A stretch of DNA of 6,604 nucleotides from Chlamydia trachomatis. Its GTDB lineage: Bacteria; Chlamydiota; Chlamydiia; Chlamydiales; 2-12-FULL-49-11. The notes under the pieces were generated by a model. It searched no databases. It was not told where the DNA came from and saw nothing but the letters and a program-made list of their open reading frames with translations. Numbering within the stretch: the stretch's first letter is position 1; each line of letters begins with the position of its first letter. Made by a program: the position numbers and the translations under genes. The stretch spans positions 1 through 6,604 of the forward strand of contig CAMCSI010000077.1 of assembly GCA_945877885.1 (NCBI GenBank), written 5' to 3'. This document shows positions 1 to 5,312 of this stretch, piece by piece.

Positions 1-171
1 CATAGAAAAAATTTCTTCTGTTTGATCAGAAGTGATATCTGGGGAATTTAAAATAGAGGTAATACCTGATGTCATTGTATTTAAATTTTGCATCGTAGGA
101 TTAACATAACCATTAAATGTAGCAATTAAATTTTGCACCTCTGTTACTGGATCAGATGTATCATCACTCAT
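1..171 (-). CDS. MSDD-leader small protein, N-terminal 57 residues (3' end outside window)
   Basis: I do not recognise this gene. Reading leftwards from the ATG at 169-171, the frame stays open for 57 codons to the window edge. The protein starts MSDDTSDPVTEVQNLIATF and is polar, rich in Asn, Thr and Ser, with no signal peptide or membrane segment. The start is supported by a strong Shine-Dalgarno sequence, AAGGAG (complement of 179-184), 7 nt upstream. The first 12 coding bases are identical to those of the gene at 334-678 and the 55-bp leader is 89% identical. The two genes therefore share an origin at least at their 5' ends, although the proteins diverge after residue 4 (a 3-codon length difference, then PV in both). 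Expression is probably controlled through the leader hairpin. The function is unknown; that the gene is real is fairly likely because of the conserved start, SD and leader. Confidence 0.62.
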   Translation of the reverse strand, partial: MSDDTSDPVTEVQNLIATFNGYVNPTMQNLNTMTSGITSILNSPDITSDQTEEIFSM

Positions 172-175
172 GAAA

Positions 176-216
176 AAACTCCTTTTTATTTTTAGTATAT
201 AAATAAAAAAGAGTTT
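176..216 (-). promoter_or_regulatory. Leader hairpin overlapping the Shine-Dalgarno of the gene at 1-171
   Basis: Bases 176-191 and 201-216 form a 16-bp inverted repeat with a 9-nt loop. In the minus-strand transcript all 16 pairs can form, one of them a G-U wobble (182 with 210); on the plus strand that pair would be a C-A mismatch. The 3' arm contains the SD AAGGAG, so a folded RNA would hide the ribosome binding site. The loop carries TATACT (complement of 194-199), a good -10 hexamer but without a convincing -35. The same symmetry could therefore be a DNA operator around a promoter. The leader (171-225) aligns without gaps to 678-732 with 6 mismatches. Confidence 0.5.
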
Positions 217-234
217 ATATTTAAGTGATTGAAG

Positions 235-264
235 TTCATGATTTTTTTTCAACAATTCTATTGA
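235..264 (-). pseudogene. Short decayed remnant of the ftsH 3' region
   Basis: These 30 bases align without gaps to 961-990, the start of the larger ftsH fragment, with 26 of 30 identical. Read on the minus strand in the ftsH frame they give IELLKKNHE, against MEVLTKNHE in FtsH residues 824-832. The remnant then jumps directly to the leader sequence of the MSDD gene, as if about 220 bp of the ftsH tail had been deleted. The bases just before the codon-aligned part (TCA on the minus strand) match the left fragment but not the intact ftsH. This suggests common descent with the fragment at 751-987. The alignment is short and partly T-rich, so chance is not excluded, but the codon alignment and equivalent position between leader and next gene support it. 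Confidence 0.45.
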
Positions 265-302
265 TGGAAAAACCACAAGCTGCTTCTAAGTAAGCGTTTT
301 TT

Positions 303-335
303 ATGCAGAAAGCCTAAGCTTTCCATGCATTTTTT
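303..335 (+). terminator. Hairpin plus T-run, shaped as a plus-strand intrinsic terminator
   Basis: ATGCAGAAAGC (303-313) pairs with GCTTTC (318-323) and TGCAT (326-330) around a CTAA loop, with a CA bulge at 324-325. The 3' arm runs into a six-T tract ending at 335. The U-tract follows the stem only on the plus strand; on the minus strand the hairpin is followed by A residues. It lies immediately past the stop codon of the minus-strand gene 334-678, where a minus-strand terminator would be expected. It may work poorly for that gene, or it may stop antisense transcription. Confidence 0.4.
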
Positions 336-678
336 AAGATCCAGGAGCGGGAGCAAGAGCTATAAGGGTATCAAGAGCTTTTTTAGCAGTATCATTCCCG
401 GCATTGGCATTAGCAATTAGAATCCCAAGAGCATACTGAGCTGCAGGATTTCCAGCAAGAGCTGTAGTATCACCAGTAGCAGCAGCAGTAGCAAGATCAG
501 TAAGGGCTCTCATAGCCAAATCATTCTTAGCACCAGCATAAACATGAGCTGCAAGAGATTCAGCATTCCCAGAAGCTGCAGCAGCAACAAGGGCAACAAT
601 TGCAGTAGCATTCCCAGTGGCAGCAGCCTCACCTACTTGAAAAAAAGCAGAAGAAGGATTAACCGGATCATCACTCAT
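334..678 (-). CDS. Alanine-rich MSDD-leader small protein, 114 residues
   Basis: I do not recognise this gene. The protein is complete, with no signal peptide, no clear membrane span and no cysteine. It is extremely rich in Ala. A loose repeat of the form A-A-x-G-(N/D)-x-x-A-x-x-A-L recurs: TGNATAIVAL at 21-30, SGNAESLAA at 36-44, TGDTTALAG at 68-76 and AGNDTAKKAL at 93-102. This suggests a string of short amphipathic helices, possibly a small alpha-solenoid resembling Sel1- or HEAT-type folds; that is inference. It ends in a Pro/Ala/Gly tail, ALAPAPGS. The ATG at 676-678 has SD AAGGA (complement of 687-691) at 8 nt. The first four residues, MSDD, and the leader match the gene at 1-171. On its 5' side is an orphan ftsH tail, so its ancestral neighbour was probably ftsH. 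An effector or structural role is possible but nothing here shows it. Confidence 0.65.
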   Translation of the reverse strand: MSDDPVNPSSAFFQVGEAAATGNATAIVALVAAAASGNAESLAAHVYAGAKNDLAMRALTDLATAAATGDTTALAGNPAAQYALGILIANANAGNDTAKKALDTLIALAPAPGS

Positions 679-683
679 GAAAC

Positions 684-722
684 AATTCCTTTTTATTTAT
701 AGTATATAGATAAAAAGGAATT
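684..722 (-). promoter_or_regulatory. Leader hairpin overlapping the Shine-Dalgarno of the gene at 334-678
   Basis: Bases 684-696 and 710-722 form a perfect 13-bp inverted repeat with a 13-nt loop. Compared with the hairpin at 176-216, base 686 (T) replaces 179 (C) and its partner 720 (A) replaces 213 (G), a compensatory pair change. A second change (717 G for 210 A) turns a G-U wobble into a G-C pair in the minus-strand RNA. The SD AAGGA lies in the 3' arm. TATACT (complement of 701-706) is again in the loop. The left end of the 286-bp repeat (702) falls in this loop. Confidence 0.55.
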
Positions 723-987
723 TATATTTAAGCTTTCTTAAACAAGGGGTTTAAGCTGGAAAGGTGCCTGGCTTGCCAAATCGTTTAGCTTTCTTAATTC
801 CCTCTGGAGGAGGTGGAGGAAGCTTTTTAGTGCGCGATTCAAATTCCTCAACCTTGTGTTTCTTCCCATCTATAAAAAAACTTCCGTCAAGAATTTGGTC
901 TAGATCTTGTTTATCCAAGGCTTCAAATTCAATAAGCATGGTAGACATAAGATTTAGTTTTTCATGATTTTTTGTTAACACTTCCAT
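702..987. repeat. 286-bp direct repeat, left copy (orphan ftsH 3' end plus flank)
   Basis: This copy aligns without any gap to 2425-2710 at an offset of 1723 bp, with 9 mismatches (96.9% identity by hand count). Outside these limits the sequences are unrelated apart from chance matches. It covers the distal arm of the MSDD leader hairpin, the 3' flank of ftsH and the last 79 ftsH codons including the stop. The right boundary coincides with an internal ATG codon of ftsH. The left copy keeps the complete hairpin and the MSDD gene, so it probably preserves the older ftsH-MSDD junction. Confidence 0.93.
751..987 (-). pseudogene. Orphan 3' fragment of ftsH (last 78 residues)
   Basis: The minus-strand frame encodes the C-terminal tail of the neighbouring FtsH, residues 824-901, with only two amino-acid differences: Ser861 and Ser899 are both Phe here. 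It lacks the membrane, AAA and protease domains, so it cannot be a working protease. The frame is still open and extends upstream to a TTG at 1072-1074, adding 29 unrelated residues, but neither that TTG nor the ATG at 985-987 has a Shine-Dalgarno. I read it as a duplication by-product. Just past its stop is a small palindrome (737-755, stem CTTAAAC/GTTTAAG) without a T-run. Seven nucleotide differences from the real ftsH lie in the coding part, four of them silent. Confidence 0.85.
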
Positions 988-1088
988 TGAAAAATATTGA
1001 GTAAAAGGCTGTTTTCTACTACAATTTCTCTTTAGGCTTTTATTACATGAAAGCGGATTGAAGGATGCTAACAAAAAGATTAGAAAAA

Positions 1089-1148
1089 ATGCTTAATCAA
1101 ACACAAGTGGCTTTGGTGACGGGCGCTTCATCAGAAATTGGTGGGTAG
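1089..1148 (+). pseudogene. Broken N-terminus of a short-chain dehydrogenase/reductase gene
   Basis: A 19-codon frame from ATG 1089 reads MLNQTQVALVTGASSEIGG and then hits TAG at 1146. The string VALVTGASSEIG is the classic first beta-strand and glycine-rich NAD(P)-binding turn (TGxxxGxG type) of the SDR family, at its usual distance from the N-terminus. Shifting frame at about 1143-1145 continues with VVLQELKESNHE, which fits the helix that normally follows, so a one-base deletion probably caused the stop. The remainder of the roughly 250-residue enzyme is absent, because the nuclease gene starts at 1176. The fragment is too short for certainty, but the motif is characteristic. Its end also supplies the ribosome binding site of the nuclease gene. 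Confidence 0.5.
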
Positions 1149-1175
1149 TTCTGCAAGAGCTAAAGGAATCCAATC

Positions 1176-2246
1176 ATGAAAAAAAATCTGAGCAAAACTT
1201 CTGAATCTTCTCCTATCATTCCCGAGGGATATAAAACTCTGCTAGAGGATTTGAAAATCCGCATTCGTTCTGCTCAGGTGAAAGCAATCGTTAAAGTGAA
1301 CGAGGGGCTTTTAAACCTTTATTGGGAAATAGGGTGTGAAATTACCGAACGTCAAGAAAAACAAGGCTGGGGTAGTCAGGTTATTGAGCGATTGGCAAAA
1401 GACCTGCAAAATTCCTTTCCTGGAGTGGGTGGATTTTCTAGAACTAACGTCTTTAGAATGAGAGCTTTCTATCTTGCTTATCAAAAAGTCCCACAAGCTG
1501 TGGGACAATTACAAGACCTTCCTATTTTTCGCATTCCTTGGGGTCATAATGCCGTCATAGTCGAAAAAATTACTACAACAGAACAAAGGTTGTGGTACGC
1601 AGAGCAAGCCCTAATCAACGGATGGAGTCGAAGTTCCTTAGAGGATTGGATTAAATCGGATCTCATTAATCGACAGGGCAAAGCAGTTACTAATTTCGCT
1701 GAAAAACTGCCCCCTCCCCAGTCTCAGTTAGCCCATGAAACATTAAAAGACCCCTACAATTTTGAATTTTTAACACTTGCCAATGGGTATAGAGAAGCAG
1801 AGCTGGAAAAGGGATTATTAGATCATATCCAAAAATTTCTTATAGAGCTCGGACAGGGCTTTGCTTTTATTGGGAGTCAATATCCTCTAGCGGTTGGAGG
1901 AAAAGATTACTACCTTGATTTGCTTTTCTACCATATCGCACTTCGCTGTTTTGTGGTTATAGAATTGAAAAACACCGATTTTAAGCCTGAATATGCTGGT
2001 AAAATGAATTTTTACTTATCGGCAGTCGATGATCGATTGAAACACTCATCGGACAATCCTTCTATAGGCATGATTCTTTGTAAATCTAAAAATAATTTCA
2101 CTGTCGAATATGCACTAAGGGATATTCACAAACCCATGGGCGTGGCGGGCTATGAGACTAAGATCATGGAATCCTTACCTCAGGACCTTAAGGGCAGCTT
2201 ACCTACCCTTGAAGAATTCGAAGCTGAACTTGCGAAGGATGAGTAA
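1176..2246 (+). CDS. DUF1016/YhcG-family PD-(D/E)XK nuclease
   Basis: This 356-residue protein has the two-part layout of the DUF1016 (YhcG) family: an N-terminal helical DNA-binding-like domain (about 15-165) with the family signature LYWEIGCEI (48-56) and the stretch WGSQVIERLAKDL (65-77), then a C-terminal nuclease domain (about 190-345). The catalytic PD-(D/E)XK core is visible as D248 in YYLDLLFYH and E263-L-K265 in VIELKNTDF; conserved FIGSQYPL (231-238) precedes it. All key residues are present, so it is probably active. The length is normal for the family. The start has SD AAAGGA (1162-1167) 8 nt upstream. Members are predicted DNA endonucleases often found near restriction systems or mobile DNA; the actual substrate is unknown. 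No restriction or methylase partner lies in the window. It is on the strand opposite to its neighbours and sits between ftsH-tail repeats, which suggests acquisition by transfer. Confidence 0.9.
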   Translation: MKKNLSKTSESSPIIPEGYKTLLEDLKIRIRSAQVKAIVKVNEGLLNLYWEIGCEITERQEKQGWGSQVIERLAKDLQNSFPGVGGFSRTNVFRMRAFYLAYQKVPQAVGQLQDLPIFRIPWGHNAVIVEKITTTEQRLWYAEQALINGWSRSSLEDWIKSDLINRQGKAVTNFAEKLPPPQSQLAHETLKDPYNFEFLTLANGYREAELEKGLLDHIQKFLIELGQGFAFIGSQYPLAVGGKDYYLDLLFYHIALRCFVVIELKNTDFKPEYAGKMNFYLSAVDDRLKHSSDNPSIGMILCKSKNNFTVEYALRDIHKPMGVAGYETKIMESLPQDLKGSLPTLEEFEAELAKDE

Positions 2247-2270
2247 GATTGATAGAAAATGCATGCATTT

Positions 2271-2404
2271 CAAAAAAAAATATAAGAATTTATGGGGAAC
2301 ACGGAAAATTATAAGTTGCCCAGCTTCCAAACCTCTTTCATCAAAAGAGAAATCTCATGCGCTTCTTATTAATCAAGAAAAATTCTAGAACTTATATTTT
2401 TTTG
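2271..2404. repeat. AT-rich inverted repeat downstream of the nuclease gene
   Basis: The arms are 2271-2286 (C, nine A, TATAAG) and 2391-2404 (CTTATA, seven T, G). They are complementary over 13 consecutive bases, with two extra A residues in the left arm, and enclose about 104 bp. A second complementary pair, TATAAGTT 2310-2317 and AACTTATA 2389-2396, shares the right arm. The right arm ends in a seven-T run, so it may act as a weak plus-strand terminator for the nuclease gene, or be the edge of a small non-coding element. I find no convincing gene in 2247-2473. Confidence 0.3.
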
Positions 2405-2424
2405 ATGAATTAGGAAACACTCCC

Positions 2425-2710
2425 GTATAAAGATAAAAAGGAATTTATATTTAAGCTTTCGTAAACAAGGGGTTTAAGCTGGAGAGGTGCCTGGCTTGCC
2501 AAATCGTTTAGCTTTCTTAATTCCCTCTGGAGGAGGTGGAGGAAGCTTTTTAGTGCGCGATTCAAATTCCTCAACCTTGTGTTTCTTCCCATCTATGGAA
2601 AAACTTCCGTCAAGAATTTGGTCTAGATCTTGTTTATCTAAAGCTTCAAATTCAATAAGCATGGTGGACATAAGATTTAGCTTTTCATGATTTTTTGTTA
2701 ACACTTCCAT
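2425..2710. repeat. 286-bp direct repeat, right copy (3' end of intact ftsH)
   Basis: This is the partner of 702-987. It contains the last 79 codons of the intact ftsH including its stop, plus 49 bp downstream. It retains only the distal arm of the MSDD leader hairpin (ATAAAAAGGAATT at 2433-2445); the SD-containing arm and any MSDD gene are missing and are replaced by the unrelated AT-rich sequence that follows the nuclease gene. Confidence 0.93.
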
Positions 2711-5179
2711 AGATTGGGTGTAGGCTTCATCAAGAAGGCGTTTAACCTCTTCATCGATGATTCTTGCTGTCACTTCTGAAAATTCCCTTTCATGGAATCC
2801 TGCCATCAAATTACCATCGCCGTCGCTACCATAATTAATCATCCCAACCTTATCGCTCATTCCCCATTTACAAACCATGGAGCGAGCGATATTTGTCGCT
2901 TGTTTAATATCCATTTGGGCGCCACTTGTTGGATCTTTGTTAATGATTTCTTCAGCGCATCTACCACCCATTAGCACGGCAAGCTGATCTAAAAGCTCTT
3001 GCTTTCTATAGCTTACGCGGTTTTTCTTGAGCTCAAAGTGTGTTGCACCAAGCGATTGTCCTCGAGGAACACGGGTAACCATGGTCACAGTATCTGTCAC
3101 ATTTAAGGTCATTGCAACTAATGCGTGTCCTGCCTCATGCCATGCAGTTGTTTTAATATCCTCTTCATTCATAACCATACTCTTACGCTCTTTTCCAAAC
3201 TGTACCTTCTCCTGAGCGTAACGAATATCTTCTTGGGTAACCATTTTTCTTCGTTTTTTTGCTGCATGAAGAGCTGATTCATTGATAATATTTTCAAGGT
3301 CAGCACCAACAGAGCCAGTGGTTCTTCTTGCAATTTCTTTAAGATTCACATCATCTGCCATCTTCACTTTTTTAGCATGAACTTTTAAGATGGATAATCT
3401 ACCAAAATAATCGGGCATTTCCACCGTTACCGCCCTATCAAAGCGGCCAGGACGTAGTAAAGCTTTATCGAGCACATCAGGTCTGTTTGTTGCTGCAAGG
3501 ACAATCACCCCAGAGACTGTATCCATACCATCAATTTCTACAAGAAGCTGATTTAATGTCTGCTCCCGTTCATCATGACCTCCGCCCATTCCTGAGCCTC
3601 TGTGACGACCTACAGCATCAATCTCATCGATAAATATAATGGATGGGGAGTTTTTTCTCGCCTGCTCAAATAAATCTCTAACCCTTGAGGCACCTACCCC
3701 TACAAACATCTCCACAAAATCAGATCCTGAGATGGAGAAAAATGGAACGTTTGCCTCCCCTGCTACTGCTTTTGCGGTTAATGTTTTACCTGTTCCAGGG
3801 GCACCAACCAGCAGGATCCCTTTTGGAATACGGGCGCCGATATTTCTATAGCGCATTGGATCTTTTAAAAAGTCTACAAGCTCTTCAAGTTCCTCTTTAG
3901 CCTCATCAATACCGGCTACATCATCAAAGGTTACCTTCTGTTGCCCTTTAAATATTTGCTTGGCAGGCGATTTACCAAAATTCATAGCAGAGGAATTTCC
4001 CCCTTTCATCTGTTTTGAGAATACAAAATAGAGTAATCCACCAATTAAGATAATCGGTAGAAAGGTGAAAATATAGCTTAAATAATTTGTCGGTGGCTGC
4101 TCGCTTCTAAAGGTCTTTTCAAGAACAAGATTTCTTGGCTGATCTGGTGATTTAAAGGCTAAATTCATATTTTTTGAAAAACCATCCCACTCAGTCTTAG
4201 CCCCCATAAACCATCTATGATACTCTTCAGTACCAAGTGCTGCTAAGCCTTTTGTCGAAACTTCCCCATTATTAAAGTACCAAATGACATTAGAAACTTT
4301 TGCCTCTGCTTTTGAAAGCAATAAGGCATTACTATTATAAGAGCTGTCCACTTTAGCCAGATCATCCCTTCTTTCAAGTAAATTTCTAACACTTCTTAAT
4401 CCATACAACTTTACGCCATTTACATCTTTTTGAAGTACAGCTGTCACCTTCTTAAGATTTGTAAGGACAGTGGTGTAAGTTTCGAAGGTAGAGTTATTTT
4501 CAAGTAAAAGGGCCGACTCATTTAAAAGCTCTTTTAGCTTCAATTCCCCAATACCAATTTGAGAGGATTTATAAGCTATCACAAGTTCTTTTAAATAAGA
4601 CCCAAGCTGTGCAAGTTGAGTTTGGCTTGATGATGCTGACAAGGTGCCATATAACGTGGCGGCCCCCTCTACCGTAATACCTTTTCTTTTTAGACCCTCA
4701 AAGCTTACAGAAATCTCAGGAAGAGCTACACCCTCCTTTTCAAGGCGTGGAACAATTATCACAGAGGTCATATTTGGAACATGCCCGACAACCTCATAAA
4801 AGGCTTTGGCAGCTTTTTCCATCTCAAGGGTTGCAGCATCGACACTTTTCTCAAGGGTGGCTTTTTCCTCTTTAAGGGCATTGTGTTCATCTAATAGGGA
4901 AAGATATCTAAAGCGGTTTTTTGCCTCATCAGTTTTCTTATCACGAAATTTCCCACCAAAGGAGACTAAATTATCCTTAATAGCAATTTTATTGCTCGCA
5001 TCAGGCTGTAAAAGATCTAGATTTACTAAATGTTCTATTTGATGGCTAAAGGAAACATTTGCCCTTTCAGAGACAGCAGTATTTCTCATCATCATAAGAG
5101 CAAAAGCTCCGATAATGAAAAATATTAAAATACCAGGAAAACTTTTTTTCTGGTTTGGATTCTTATTTTCATGATTCAT
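2474..5179 (-). CDS. ftsH: ATP-dependent zinc metalloprotease FtsH, chlamydial long form
   Basis: This is the membrane-anchored AAA+ protease that extracts and degrades misfolded or regulatory membrane proteins. Domains in order: membrane helix 14-31; a very long periplasmic segment of about 335 residues with a probable coiled coil (95-127); second helix 369-387; AAA+ module with Walker A GAPGTGKT (459-466), Walker B IIFIDEID (514-521) and second region of homology ATNRPD...RPGRFDR with arginine fingers R579 and R582; peptidase domain with zinc motif HEAGH (681-685) and third ligand D757. Most bacterial FtsH proteins have about 610-650 residues; 901 fits the chlamydial form. The tail holds a five-proline run (880-884) and basic residues. 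The ATG at 5177-5179 follows tilS by 133 bp, with a distant purine-rich SD-like GAGAGAG 10 nt upstream. The last 79 codons are duplicated at 751-987. No good terminator follows: the palindrome just downstream is imperfect and lacks a T-run. Confidence 0.97.
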   Translation of the reverse strand: MNHENKNPNQKKSFPGILIFFIIGAFALMMMRNTAVSERANVSFSHQIEHLVNLDLLQPDASNKIAIKDNLVSFGGKFRDKKTDEAKNRFRYLSLLDEHNALKEEKATLEKSVDAATLEMEKAAKAFYEVVGHVPNMTSVIIVPRLEKEGVALPEISVSFEGLKRKGITVEGAATLYGTLSASSSQTQLAQLGSYLKELVIAYKSSQIGIGELKLKELLNESALLLENNSTFETYTTVLTNLKKVTAVLQKDVNGVKLYGLRSVRNLLERRDDLAKVDSSYNSNALLLSKAEAKVSNVIWYFNNGEVSTKGLAALGTEEYHRWFMGAKTEWDGFSKNMNLAFKSPDQPRNLVLEKTFRSEQPPTNYLSYIFTFLPIILIGGLLYFVFSKQMKGGNSSAMNFGKSPAKQIFKGQQKVTFDDVAGIDEAKEELEELVDFLKDPMRYRNIGARIPKGILLVGAPGTGKTLTAKAVAGEANVPFFSISGSDFVEMFVGVGASRVRDLFEQARKNSPSIIFIDEIDAVGRHRGSGMGGGHDEREQTLNQLLVEIDGMDTVSGVIVLAATNRPDVLDKALLRPGRFDRAVTVEMPDYFGRLSILKVHAKKVKMADDVNLKEIARRTTGSVGADLENIINESALHAAKKRRKMVTQEDIRYAQEKVQFGKERKSMVMNEEDIKTTAWHEAGHALVAMTLNVTDTVTMVTRVPRGQSLGATHFELKKNRVSYRKQELLDQLAVLMGGRCAEEIINKDPTSGAQMDIKQATNIARSMVCKWGMSDKVGMINYGSDGDGNLMAGFHEREFSEVTARIIDEEVKRLLDEAYTQSMEVLTKNHEKLNLMSTMLIEFEALDKQDLDQILDGSFSIDGKKHKVEEFESRTKKLPPPPPEGIKKAKRFGKPGTSPA

Positions 5180-5226
5180 AAATATTTAGCTCTCTCTAAT
5201 ATATATATTAATTTGATTAACTCTAT

Positions 5227-5255
5227 CTATTACATATTTGCATGATGAATTTCAA
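5227..5255 (-). promoter_or_regulatory. Possible promoter of ftsH in the tilS-ftsH gap
   Basis: On the minus strand TTGAAA (complement of 5250-5255) is followed after exactly 17 bp by TAATAG (complement of 5227-5232). The -35 matches the sigma70 consensus at 5 of 6 positions and the -10 at 3 of 6. It lies about 50 bp before the ftsH ATG. The 133-bp gap is long for a simple operon junction, so ftsH may have its own start, but in AT-rich DNA such matches arise easily. Confidence 0.3.
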
Positions 5256-5312
5256 CCATTTGTTTCATCTTATAAAAACAATTTCTTAACTATCAAAGCA
5301 TCTGATGTTAAT

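Larger units (their letters stand above)
988..2424. other. 1.4-kb segment bracketed by the 286-bp repeats (inserted block)
   Basis: This block separates the two ftsH-tail copies. It carries a broken dehydrogenase start (from 1089), the DUF1016-type nuclease gene on the plus strand, and an AT-rich inverted repeat (2271-2404). No transposase, integrase or terminal inverted repeats at the block edges are visible. Bases 988-1088 contain no gene I can support. A weak promoter-like pair, TTGAAG (1058-1063) and TAGAAA (1081-1086) with a 17-bp spacer, could drive the nuclease. Integration of a circle by a single crossover in ftsH, or segmental duplication followed by insertion, would both give this layout. 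Confidence 0.5.

Noticed and set aside
737..755. 7-bp palindrome CTTAAAC/GTTTAAG just after the ftsH stop, as a terminator
   Set aside because: No T-run follows it on the minus strand, and the copy behind the intact ftsH (2460-2478) has a broken stem.
764..967. Plus-strand open frame of 67 codons antisense to the ftsH fragment
   Set aside because: The same frame recurs at 2487-2690 only because the DNA is duplicated. It is antisense to ftsH coding sequence and has no ribosome binding site.
2152..2388. Plus-strand open frame of 78 codons overlapping the end of the nuclease gene
   Set aside because: It begins inside the nuclease in another frame, has no Shine-Dalgarno and no recognisable motif.
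988..2424. The bracketed block as an insertion sequence or transposon
   Set aside because: No transposase, no inverted repeats at its edges, and the flanking direct repeats are 286 bp of ftsH sequence, far longer than target-site duplications.
3639..3900. Two overlapping plus-strand open frames inside ftsH
   Set aside because: They are opposite the highly conserved Walker A region of ftsH and have no start signals; they are shadows.
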